In this document: positions 1 to 10,165 of the stretch, one piece after another
Layout: each line of letters starts with the position of its first letter
Numbering within the stretch: position 1 is the stretch's first letter
From: Platanthera guangdongensis
Lineage: Eukaryota > Streptophyta > Magnoliopsida > Asparagales > Orchidaceae
Length of the DNA: 64,000 nucleotides
Direction: 5' to 3'
Assembly (NCBI GenBank): GCA_039583875.1
Contig: CM077149.1
Span: 23,573,194 to 23,637,193 of the forward strand
Translations under genes and position numbers: made by a program
Notes under the pieces: model-generated
Database searches by the model: none
Told to the model about the DNA's origin: nothing
What the model saw: the letters and a program-made list of their open reading frames with translations, nothing else

Positions 1-669
1 AGCACAGTAAATGCCAGATTAAATGGCAGGCTGGGCTTGGGTGCTTCATCAGGTTTACCCCCCATAATAAAGAAGAATATACTTTCCACTCCCATAAAGT
101 TTATCACTGCTAAGGGTAAAGAGAAACTAACTGAAAAACCCAGATCAGAAAACAAGTCATATCCCCTAGACAATAGCAACAAAAAACAGAAGAAAGCTGT
201 TAAAAACCAAGTTCAGCAGAATTCGTCAAACTTAGATCGACGAAATCCTGCAAGATCGTCGAACCCCGATCGACGAACGCTGAACGCAAACTTCAGAAAT
301 AATTATTCGTCCTACTGCGATCGACGAACTGTGTATGGTTCATTGAGCAGAGGTCGATGAACGTGGGACGCAAAAAATGACCATGATCATTCTCTGAGTG
401 GAGGTCGACGATCTCATGCCCATTCGTCAAACTCTGGTCAACGAACTTACAATAATTCGTCGATCCCAGAACGACCAAATATAAATAATTTCTCCTATAG
501 AAATTTTAAAACAGCTAACAAGACATTTAATCCAGTAGCTGATTGGATAATCCCACCTAGGAGATATCACCCACTAGGGTATAAGTCTCAACCTGTATTA
601 TCAGTCATTTCTAGTTTTACTTTTCAGCCAAACCAAGGACCCAAGGTAACCTGGGTCAAGAACAATTGA
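1..669 (+). pseudogene. gag C-terminal tail of element A
   Basis: The frame is open from base 1 to a TGA at 358-360, then continues in the same frame to a TGA at 667-669. The first residues match the gag of element E near 48150-48230 (both read STVNA, then LGASS). The tail is basic and rich in Ser, Asn and Arg, with repeated SSNxDRR peptides. These peptides are the translation of the inverted DNA motif TTCGTCGA...TCGACGAA at about 220-475. In Sireviruses gag binds RNA and forms the particle; only the linker after the zinc knuckles is visible here. The TGA at 358-360 may be CGA changed by C-to-T, since Arg is common at this position. The pol frame that follows is different, and a T-run with CAG lies at the junction (about 670-690). 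Confidence 0.75.
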
Positions 670-3600
670 ACTTTGTTTTTTTGATGCAGGTACAGGTGAA
701 GAACTGTCCAAGGCTAAGTAAGACATGGTACCTGGACAGTGGCTGCTCCAAGCATATGACTGGCAGCAAAGCAAATCTCTCCAACTATAAGTCCAAACTA
801 GGACCAAAGGTGATATTTGGAGACTCAAAGAGTGGTCAGTCAAAAGGGTATGGAAGAGTAAGCATTGGAGCAGTGACCTTCAAAAAGGTGACATATGTAA
901 GAGGACTTAAACATAACCTTATATCCATAAGTCAATTATGTGATGAAGGTTATCAGGTACATTTCAACTCCACCTCTTGTTCTATTATAAATGATAAAAA
1001 CCAAACTGTTTTAATTGGACTTAGACAAGGAAACATATATTTAGTAGATTTCATCTCTGCCACAACTGATATTTGTTTACTCAATATCACTAGTATCCAA
1101 AATGAGCTATGTCACAAAAGGCTAGGACATGTAAACCTTAAGAACATATCTAGGTTATCTAAAGACAACCTTGTTAGAGGTTTACCTTCTGGTCCCTACA
1201 AGAAGGAAAGCCTATGCAGGGCTTGTCAACTAGGCAAGCAAACTAAAACTAGCTTCAAATCCATTAATAAAAGTGATTCACCTAGGATATTGTATCTGCT
1301 TCATGTGGATCTTTTTGGACCCATTGCAGTACAAAGCCTAGGAGGGAAGTCTTACACCTTAGTTATTGTTGATGATTTCTCCAGATTCAGTTGGGTAGCC
1401 TTCCTGAGAGCTAAGTCAGATACATTCAAAGTTCTTACAGATTTTCTCAGGACCATACAGATTGAGTTATCTACTCATGTTGCATTGATCAGAAGTGATC
1501 ATGGCACAGAGTTTGAGTCTCTTCTTATGCATGAGTTCTGTGAGAAGGAAGGTATCAGGCAGTGCTTCTCAGCTCCTAGAACACCCCAACAAAATGGGGT
1601 AGCTGAAAGGAAAAATAGGACACTCATTGAAGCTGCAGGTATATTGTTAGCAGATGCTTACATGCCTCTATCCTTTTGGGCAGAAGCTGTAAATACAGCC
1701 AACTATGTCCTGAACAGATGTGTTATACATAAACTAAAACACAAGACCCCCTATGAATTACTTAAAGAAAAGAAACCTAAAATCACTTACTTTAAAGTTT
1801 TTGGTTGCATATGTTATATCCACACTAATAACAAAAGATACATTAGAAAATTTGAGGCTAAGGCTGAAGAAGGGATTTTTCTAGGATATTCTCAAGTAAG
1901 CAAGGCCTATAGGGTTTTCAACAAATCATCCCTTAAAATTGAAGAATCTGTCCATGTGTCTTTTGATGAAGCTAATATGTCTTATAAGGATAAAGACATT
2001 TCTACCAATAGTCCATTGCAGGTTTCACCACTGTGTGAGTCAATGGATAGACTAAACCTTACCCTAGAGGTTCCAACTCATCCCACTCCACAGGCTGCTG
2101 AAGATAGTGAAGAAGAAATCCAAGAGGAAGTAACTGAACTTTCATCAATAGCCAGTACCATTCCTCAAGAGCAATTATTTGCAGAAGCTGTTGCTCAACC
2201 AACTCCACAAACTGATCTTGTCACACTTAGAGATCACCCCAGATCTCAAGTGATTGGGGACATTTCAGTTGGTGTACAGACAAGACATCAGCTCAATCAA
2301 GACTTGATGCATGCCTGTTTTCTCTCTCAAATTGAACCTCTCACCATCCATGAAGCTGAGCAAGATCCCTACTGGATTCTTGCAATGCAAGAGGAACTAA
2401 ATCAATTTGAGAGATGTAGAGTTTGGGATTTGGTTCCAAGACCCCATAACTACCCAGTTATTGGAACCAAATGGGTCTATAGGAACAAATTAGATGCACA
2501 AGGGAACATAGTAAGGAACAAGGCTAGACTGGTTGACCAAGGATATAGGCAAGAAGAAGGAATAGACTATGACCAAACCTTTGCCCCTGTTGCAAGGTTG
2601 GAGGCCATTAGAATATTCCTAGCCTATGTAGCATACAAAAAGTTCAATGTATTTCAGATGGATGTCAAGAGTGCCTTTCTGAATGGTGTACTTCAAGAAG
2701 AGGTTTATGTAGAACAACCTCCAGGTTTTATCTCTCTAACTCAACCCTCTTATGTTTACAAGTTGCATAAAGCTCTCTATAGTTTAAAGCAAGCTCCAAG
2801 AGCTTGGTATGAGACCCTAGCTAGCTTTCTTTTAGAGCATAAATTTACAAGAGGAACCATAGATAAAACCCTTTTCACTAGACATCATAAGGACCAAATC
2901 TTATTGGTACAAATATATGTGGATGACATTATTTTTGGGTCTACTGATCCCAAATTGTGCCAGAGGTTTGCTGACCTCATGCATTCCAAATTTGAGATGA
3001 GTAGCATGAGTGAGCTTTCCTACTTCCTTGGTCTCCAAGTGAAGCAGTTCCCTGATGGTATCTTCCTCTCCCAATCTAAGTATGCTAAAGAGCTTATTAA
3101 AAAGTTTGGGATGGGTGATGCCTCAGGAATAAAAACACCTATGGCTACAAATGCTGTTGTGGATTCTGATGCAGCAGGGAAACATGTAGATCAGAAACAT
3201 TATAGGGCAATTGTTGGATCCCTATTATACTTAACAGCCAGCATGCCTGACATAATGTTTGCCACATGCCTTTGTGCTAGATTCCAAGTGAATCCTAAAG
3301 AATCTCATCTTATTTTTCTAAAAAGGATTTTGAGATATATAAAGAGTTGTCCTAGTTTAGGACTCTGGTATCCTGCAGAGTTAGAATTTGAGTTAACTGG
3401 ATACTCAGATGCTGACTATGCTGGATGTAGAGTGGACAGGAAAAGTACCTCTAGAACTTGCCAGTTCCTGGGTATGAGACTTGTCTCTTGGTTTTGCAAA
3501 AAAGCAGACATCTGTGTCTACATCAACTGCTGAGGCAGAGTATATGGCTGCTGGCAGCTGCTGTTCACAGATGCTATGGATACAAAACCAACTCCTAGAT

Positions 3601-3870
3601 TATGGTGTCAACTTAAATAATTCAACCTTATTTTGTGATAATACAAGTGCTATTGCTATAGCTCAGAATCTAGTTCATCATTCTAGGACTAAACATATTG
3701 AAATAAGACATCATTTCATTAGAGATAATGTGGACAAAAAGAAAATTAACTTGATCCACATTCCTATTGATCTACAAAGTGCAGATATCTTCACCAAGCC
3801 TTTGGATGAGAAAACCCATCTGTTCTTTATAAATCAACTGGGAATGATTGATGGAGAAGAGTTAAATTAA
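666..3870 (+). pseudogene. pol polyprotein of element A, one frameshift
   Basis: This is a copia pol of about 1070 codons. In order it has the protease active site ([12 protein letters not shown], about 725-765), the integrase HHCC zinc domain (HKRLGHVN, then CRACQLGKQ, about 1112-1235), and an integrase core with D (HVDLFGPI), D ([10 protein letters not shown]) and E ([12 protein letters not shown]). Reverse transcriptase follows from about 2360, with YVDDIIFGS near 2920, then RNase H (YSDADYAGC) to the TAA at 3868-3870. The frame breaks in RNase H at the A-run near 3497-3502, where the other copies read CKKQTS; one extra A explains it. After the break the second frame (3481-3870) is open to the end. 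Apart from this, all catalytic residues I could check are present. Pol copies the RNA and inserts the DNA in the nucleus. Confidence 0.93.
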
Positions 3871-3883
3871 TTTCTATCTGCAT

Positions 3884-4150
3884 TCGACGAATTTTCCAGA
3901 GTTCGTCGAACGGAGTTTGACGAATTAGGGAAAGTTCGAGAGATTCTCGTCGAACGGAGATCGACAAATTCTCTGTGTGGAAACAATTTTCGTCGACCGG
4001 AGATCGACGAACCTTGTTTCAGAAACCATTTCGTCGAACGGAGTTCGACGAACTGTTTTCAATTCTTCTGAATGGGTTCGACGAACTACTCTCCTATACC
4101 TTATTTCGTCGATCTCAGTTCGAAGATCTGTCTTCTTTTTCGTGGAACGG
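3884..4150. repeat. TCGACGAA palindrome cluster between pol and ORF3 (element A)
   Basis: This non-coding gap holds about eight copies of TCGACGAA, TTCGTCGA or one-base variants, often paired in opposite orientation about 10 bases apart, so each pair forms an inverted repeat. The same motif fills the LTR of this element. ORF3 starts about 120 bases downstream. Confidence 0.85.
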
Positions 4151-4270
4151 AGCTTGTCGATTAATATTCTGAAAATCTTATATCTAGGTTTTCTTCGACC
4201 TCCGTCCCACGCTTTCAGTTCCTTTGCTCTTCATCACCGTTTTCTCTGTAATTTTCTTCGCAGGTCATCA

Positions 4271-7012
4271 ATGGCGATTCCTCCAGGAGCACTTGCAGCG
4301 ATGAAGTTTGATGCAGCATTCTCAATGGACTTTGAGTTCTTCCAGCATTCCGATCCAATTTTTCTGTATATCCTTGAATTACTTGAAGAATTGCATCTCA
4401 AGGACTTCATGACACGCAACATCAAGCTACACTCAACTGAGATAAGAGAATGAGTGTACACCGCCACAATTTCTGAAGATGGAAATCTGACAGGAACTAT
4501 TGGAAACACTGCCGTTTCCCTGTCCCCAGCAGTACTATCTGAAATATTTGGTCTGATCAATGGGGAAGACAACTTGGAAATGGACGCTGAGGAATATGCT
4601 GATATGCTGAAAGTCATGGGTTTCTCCAGCAACAACCCTAATAAGCTTCTGAAGAAACAACTGTCAGCCGCTTATCAATTTTTGGCCGACATTGTAGGGA
4701 AAATTCTAATGGGCAAGCACTCGGCACATGACTATATCACTCGCCATCAATTCCTGATCATGTGTACAGTGCTCAACAAGCGCCAGGTCGATTGGGACAT
4801 GGTTTTCTTTGACCTTATCAAGAAAAGAACTAGCAAGAAGGAAGTCTGCTACGACAGAATCCTGGGGATTTTCCTCCAGGAAAAGGCCAGTGAATGTCTG
4901 GTCTCCCCGACCACATTCATCAATGCCAGCAAACGCCTCACCTGCGCCTTGTTTGGCCGATTGGAGAGGACAATTAACAAACCCTCCAAGGGTTCCTCCT
5001 CCTCCATCAAGGCTTCTGAGAGCACCAGGACCGTCAAGGTCACTCCCCACCCTGACTCTGAAGAGGTCATTCCCCCTACCAAATCTCTTCCCACTCCTCC
5101 TGCACCTCAATTGACTCCACCTCAACATCAATCTCCACCGCCTGATCTTACACATATGCCAACACCTCCAGTTTCCCCCACTGCAACACCTATTCCCTCA
5201 CCCCCTCAATCCCCTCTTCCACCACACCTTTCCACTATTCCATCCTACACCATACCCACTGAACCACAACCTGTTCTACCTCCCTTATCCCCTCCACATA
5301 TTCTTCCTTCCTCCCCTACTATTTTCTCTCCACCTATGGATTCTTCCACCATTCCCTCCATCATCTCTCTTCTGACTCCTCTTATTAAATCACTCATCAC
5401 AGAGGCTATTACACCTCTAGTGAATTCCATTGATTCTTTATCTGCCCAAATCACAGCCCTCTCTGCTGCCCCCTCTTCATTCAGGGGCCTGGATCCAGGT
5501 TCTCCTGAACCCAGGTAGGGGGAGATGCTCCATGATGAAGCTGGTGCAGCAGCTGCAGAAGTGAATACAGTTGATACAAATACAGATACTACAGATACAG
5601 TTTTTGACACCATAGATACAGTTGATTCAGTGCTTGTTAATGCACTTGCAGTTACAGATACAGCAATTGATTTTATTCAATTCATGGACACTGACAGTAG
5701 CCTTGATGAGTCAGTAGATTCAATAACCACTGCTGGTGATTTCCTTATAAATCCCATAGTAAGTTTATCTGAGATACTTCAGATCTTTGATCCTGTGTAT
5801 ATGAAGCTTCCTTCAGTAGAGATTGCTAAGACATATTTGGCTATTGTCCAGTATACCTCTCCAGCAAGTCCAGTAGTTGCCAGGCAACTTTGTGCATCCT
5901 TTGCTGCCCCCACTACTGTTCCAACTCCTGTGTCTATTCCAGACATCTACCCTATCCCAGATTTTGTCATGGATGATTCTCCCATGCATGATCTGGATGA
6001 GCTCATTCTGGCAGACATTGAGGAAGAGAACAAGGCAGCAGCTGCAAGTTCTGTCTCTACTGCTGTTGAACCCTCACCCTCTGAACCTTCTATTCCCCCT
6101 CAAGAACGACCTCTTATCATTCCTGATGCCACTCTGAGGAAGCTGAATGCTTTGTATGATAATCCTCAGAGTTCAAATTCTGATGATGATGATGATGATG
6201 AATCAGATGAGGAGGCTACTAAAAAGAGAAAGAAGTTGCTCTCTAAGAAAAGGAAGGCTCCTCCTCCTCCTGCTCCCAAGCCTAATCCCACTGCAGACAC
6301 TCCATACTATATTCTGCATAATGTTGCTCCTTACAAAGGGATGCCTGCACGGATGTGGCTATCAAAGAACCAGCAAAAAGAGAGGAAGAGGAGTAGGAGA
6401 TACTCTCCTCCCCCAGTTCATAGATACGGAAAGGATCCTCCTCCTCCTCCTCCTCCTCCAGCAGCAGGTGCCTCTGGCTCTAGCTCTCAAAGATCTGCTC
6501 CTATTCAAACTTATCAGATACAAACATGGAGATCCTCTGGTAGTAGTCAGCCAAGGCCACCATCTTCAAGCAGTCAACACCATCAACAACAACAGCAACA
6601 GCACCAGGAATCTAAGAAACATGAAGCTGAAAGGCCCTATTCTCCTCCTGAAGATCCAGAAACAGCCAACACAGCCAGAATGGCAAGATTCCAAGAAATC
6701 ACTGGCTTATCTCTAATCAACAAAGCTAAAGCTGAAGGCAAGGACACAACAGGCTTAACTACTATGTCTCAGTACAGGAGAGATGAACTAAAAAGATTTG
6801 GGAAAGCAAACAAGCTACTCAATGTTGATGAGTACATGAATCTTCACCCAGAAGCAGTTGTCCCCAGAGCCACTTCACTGAACATCATAGGGGCAGCTGA
6901 CATGACTATGACCAAGGCTCAAGCTTCAGATCCCAATAGGGAAATCATTTTCAAGAATCCAGGAGATAAAGCAGCAGAAGTCAAGCCAAAACAGAAGAAA
7001 TCAGAGAAGTAA
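4271..7012 (+). pseudogene. ORF3 of element A with plant-transposon-protein-like domain, two stop codons
   Basis: One frame of about 914 codons runs from ATG 4271 to TAA 7010-7012. It is broken by TGA at 4451-4453 and TAG at 5516-5518. Element E has TGG and CAG at the same two places, so both breaks are G-to-A or C-to-T changes. The N-terminal 230 residues resemble the putative plant transposon protein domain seen in extra ORFs of plant retroelements (hallmarks: NPNKLLKKQL, LMGKHSAHDYITRHQF, RILGIFLQEKA). A long Pro/Ser/Thr-rich region follows, then an acidic patch (DDDDDDESDEE, about 6180) next to Lys-rich stretches, poly-Pro, a Gln/His-rich run and a conserved C-terminal block (YMNLHPEAVVPRA). 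No membrane segment is evident, so I see no support for an envelope role. The function is unknown. The spacer palindromes just upstream could serve its own promoter. Confidence 0.85.
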
Positions 7013-7191
7013 TTTTGTGTTTTCTTTTCATTTCTGCTTCTGTTTCAGTCTATATTTTGCATTAAAACAAAGCCAGTATGTATATATATATCTGTTGCAT
7101 GTGTTGTAAATTCTCTGCCAGATATATCTCTTAATTTTGCTTTGTTTTTCTGTTTGTTCTTTGCTTGGAGTTTCTGTTAGTGACCTCACCC

Positions 7192-7204
7192 AAATAGGGG
7201 GAGA
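7192..7204 (+). other. Polypurine tract of element A
   Basis: The AAATAGGGGGAGA tract sits immediately before the LTR start at 7206 (TGTTGGATCC). It primes plus-strand DNA synthesis. Elements B and E have near-identical tracts in the same place. Confidence 0.9.
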
Positions 7205-7387
7205 TTGTTGGATCCCTAGTTGATTTGGGCTAGGTTCACTGACTTAGGATGTGACCCATCATGTATAGTCTGGGTCAAGTTTGTGTCTTAGAGTCTAGGA
7301 CAGTCCTCTATCTCAACTTCAGATGGACCAGCCTTCTTCAAGACCATCAGGAACTTCAAATCTATCAGTTTTTCAGACTAAGTGGAA

Positions 7388-8075
7388 TGAGTTCGACGTT
7401 CGTCGAACTCAGCTCGACGAAGGAAGTTGTGCGCTCGACGATCGTGAGACAATTCGCAGTGCTGAGCTTGACGAACTTTGTTCTTTGCTCGACGAACACC
7501 GGATTCTACTTCAAGCATTCTCAGGACTACTTCAAATTTCTCTAAGCCCAGCTCCATGCTTCGGTCGACGAATTATTTTCTGAGCTCGACGAACTTGGAC
7601 CTCAAGTTCACAGCTTCTCAAGTTGACGAATGCTAATCTCTACTCCACGATTTTTTTTTGTGCTCAAAGAATCTGTGTCGACACTTAGGGCTTGTGTCGA
7701 CACCAGACGATTTGTGTCGACACCCAGGATTTCAGTTGACACCAGCTTGTGTCGACACCAGAGGATTTGTGTCGACACCTAGACCAATCTGTCGACACCA
7801 GAGGAGTTGTGTCGACACCAAGATCAATCTGTCGACACCAACTTATGTCGACACAGCATTTCAGTAGATGCAGAGTATTTCGTCCAAGCCGAGAACTTTT
7901 CTCAGGTCGACGAAGTTTATTCTCAGCTCGACGAATTTGGTTCTCTGCTCAACGAATAATGTTTGTCTGATATTGAAGATTGTCTATTCAACGAATGAAG
8001 ACTGTCAGCTCGACGAACTCAGCTTAGCTCGACGAACTCTTAACTCTGTTCGACGAATTCTGTTCTTCGGTCGAC
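7388..8075. repeat. Two-motif palindrome array in the LTR of element A
   Basis: About 15 copies of TCGACGAA-type motifs flank a compact inner block (about 7676-7856) of about ten GTGTCGACAC or near copies. TCGACGAA is the motif of A and E; GTGTCGACAC is the motif of B. Spacing is irregular (about 15-40 bases), so this is not a simple tandem satellite. All copies lie upstream of the TATA-like box, in the presumed U3. Confidence 0.85.
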
Positions 8076-8896
8076 GATTCCAGACTAGGTCTTCTTCCGT
8101 TCCCGTCGCATTTCATGGCGCTGATTCCTGGACAATTAATGGCAGTTCTTCACAGTATACTACCGTTAGGATGCGCAGTTAATTCTGGATTATTACATGT
8201 CATTTTCCCATGGAAACAGTTGGGAAAATAATTAATTGCTGCTTCCTTTCCAGGCCGTCTATCATTACTGCTCGACATTCAAAAATTCGAATGCTCTCTA
8301 TGACAGACAGAGATATACAGAAACCAGAAGTAATACAACAAGTACACAACATCAGACAACAACAAGAAGAGGATAGACAGTGATTCAGACAACACAAGAA
8401 AAAGAATTCATTCTTGGCCCAGAGAGAAATTGATCTAGAAGAAGAAGAAGAACATTACATCAATATCAAGAGTCTTCTTCATCTGCTTTTACTCAGGAGA
8501 ACTTCAAAACAATACATTCATATCAGTTGCAAGAAGTTCCTGAAGACTTTCTCTGGACCAGGAAATCTGGGTCTTTGAAGACCTATCACCCTGAAGCAGT
8601 GCTCCAATATTCTTCCTGATCCATTCTACATCTCAGGGGGAGCAAAGCTGCTAAATAACATTCAGCAAGTCTTCTCATTTGATTTGAGAAAGAGAAGACC
8701 TCATCACCCTCACTCCACCTCTGTACAGGGTTTTAATTCCCTTCAAAATTATTCTGGTTGCAAGTCTCCCACCAAAAGACTTGAGGGCTTGGTTTTTGGG
8801 AACCTGATCAAAACCCCATTGGTGCCAGGACACCTGATCAACCCCTTCCTACAGTGGATTCCTACCAGGGTGGTAGAAGAGTGGACTACCCAGATT

Positions 8897-8914
8897 TGGG
8901 GAACCACTATAAAA
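8897..8914 (+). promoter_or_regulatory. Putative LTR core promoter (TATA-like) of element A
   Basis: GGGGAACCACTATAAAA lies about 215 bases before the LTR end. The same sequence is found in E (46353-46369, 56699-56715) and in B on the minus strand (16937-16953, 28091-28108), although the LTRs otherwise differ greatly. Conservation plus a good TATA box makes it the likely transcription start region. The start site itself is inferred. Confidence 0.65.
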
Positions 8915-9289
8915 TTCTTGTGTCGTCTGGTTGCTTTCGTTCCTTTTTGTTTTCTGACCTTGCTCTGTGAATGTGCTGTGATTAGTCCATTGCTTTTTTT
9001 TTGGTTATTGTACTTGCTGCATACTCACACACACACACCTAAAATACAACAGCAGTTGTAAAAGTATCAAAATCACCATATACTCTATTCACCCCCTCTA
9101 GAGTATATCAGATCTAGCTGCACTTTCAACATGTCTATATATACCCAAAATTCCACACAAAACGGGCAGTGTGGAACTAAATCCCGCCTAGAATTACTAT
9201 AATCCCAGGTGGGATTAATTAAGCGGATTTAATCCCGCCTAAGTAGACGAGATTAAATCCCTCCTATACTTAGGCGGGATTTAATCCTG

Positions 9290-9840
9290 CCTAATTTTTT
9301 TATAAAATATTTTTTATTTTTTAAAGTATTTGTAAAATATTTTTTTAAATATAATTAAATATTATATTATTTAAATATTTTTTAAATATAATTAAATATT
9401 ATATTATTTAAATATTTTTCAAATATAATTAAATATTATATTTTTTAAATATTTTTAAAATATAATTAAATGTTATATTTTTAGATATTTTTTAAATATA
9501 ATTAAATTATATTTTTAAATATAATTAAATATTTTTAATTTTTTAAAATATTTTTTAAATATAATTAAATATTATATTATTTAAATATTTTTTAAATATA
9601 ATGAAATATTTTATTTTTTTAAATATTTTCAAATATAATTAAATGTTATATTTTTTAGATATTATTTTAAATATAATTAAATATTATATAATTTAAATAT
9701 TTTTTAAATATAATTAAATATTTTATTTTTTAAATATTTTCAAATATAATTAAAAGTTATATTTTTTAGATATTTTTTAAATATAATTAAATTACATTTT
9801 AAATATTTTTTAAATATAGTTAAAAATTATATATTTTTTA
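9290..9840. repeat. AT-rich tandem repeat block
   Basis: Imperfect repeats of a 35-75 base unit built from AAATATAATTAAATATTATA and TTTAAATATTTTT. It contains almost no G or C. It sits between two stretches that share AATCCTGCC, as if it expanded inside a GC-rich unit. Confidence 0.85.
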
Positions 9841-9842
9841 AT

Positions 9843-10165
9843 CCTGCCGTGGGGCGGGCGCAGCCAGTTGCGGGCGAATCCCGCTGTCACGGGCCAGGTA
9901 CTGTGACGCGTGACCATAGGGGCAGAGCCCCGTGTTGGTGGCGCAGCTATCCCGGGGGCGGGCAAAGCCCGCCGCGAGGCGGCCGTAGCCTGGTGCGGGC
10001 GAAGCCCGCCGTCACGGGTCGGGTACTGTGACGTGTAGCCATAGGGGCAGAGCCCTGTGTCGGTGGCGCAGCTATCCGGGGGGCGGGCGCAGCCCGCAGC
10101 GGGGAGGCCGCAGCCAGGTGCGGGTGAAGACCGCCGTCGCGGGCCGGGTACTGTGACGGCGGGCG
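9843..10165. repeat. GC-rich tandem repeat block, about three units
   Basis: Units of about 110-120 bases each contain GGGCGGGCG, CGGGTACTGTGACG and CATAGGGGCAGAGCCC. A related single unit occurs at 12425-12600. ORFs on both strands here are by-products of GC richness. Confidence 0.8.

Larger units (their letters stand above)
1..9128 (+). mobile_element. Element A: Sirevirus-like Ty1/copia retrotransposon, 5' end outside window
   Basis: The order is gag tail, pol (protease, integrase, reverse transcriptase, RNase H), a palindrome-rich spacer, a long third ORF, a polypurine tract and a 1.9-kb LTR. Integrase before reverse transcriptase makes it Ty1/copia. The third ORF after pol, the zinc-knuckle type gag known from relatives in this window and the iMet-type primer site of those relatives point to the Sirevirus (Maximus/SIRE) lineage. 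The 5' LTR and most of gag lie left of the window. The bases after the LTR, ACATG (9129-9133), are the expected target duplication but cannot be checked here. Lesions are few: one frameshift in pol and two stop codons in ORF3. Confidence 0.93.
7206..9128 (+). repeat. 3' LTR of element A
   Basis: The LTR starts TGTTGGATCC after the polypurine tract and ends CTTTCA, both matching the LTRs of element E (45020-46620 and 55365-56894). Its length is 1923 bases. It carries the motif array at 7388-8075, a polypurine-like CAGGGGGAG at 8634-8642, a TATA-like box at about 8905, and TATTCACCCCC near 9085, about 40 bases before the end. The last two landmarks recur in the LTRs of B, C and E. Confidence 0.93.

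Noticed and set aside
640..690. A 45-base intron at the gag-pol junction of element A (GTAACC to TGATGCAG)
   Set aside because: Too short for a plant intron, and B lacks the donor. The acceptor-like tract is kept as a low-interest finding only.
4271..7012. ORF3 as an envelope-like gene
   Set aside because: No signal peptide or membrane segment is visible; the N-terminal domain is of plant-transposon-protein type.
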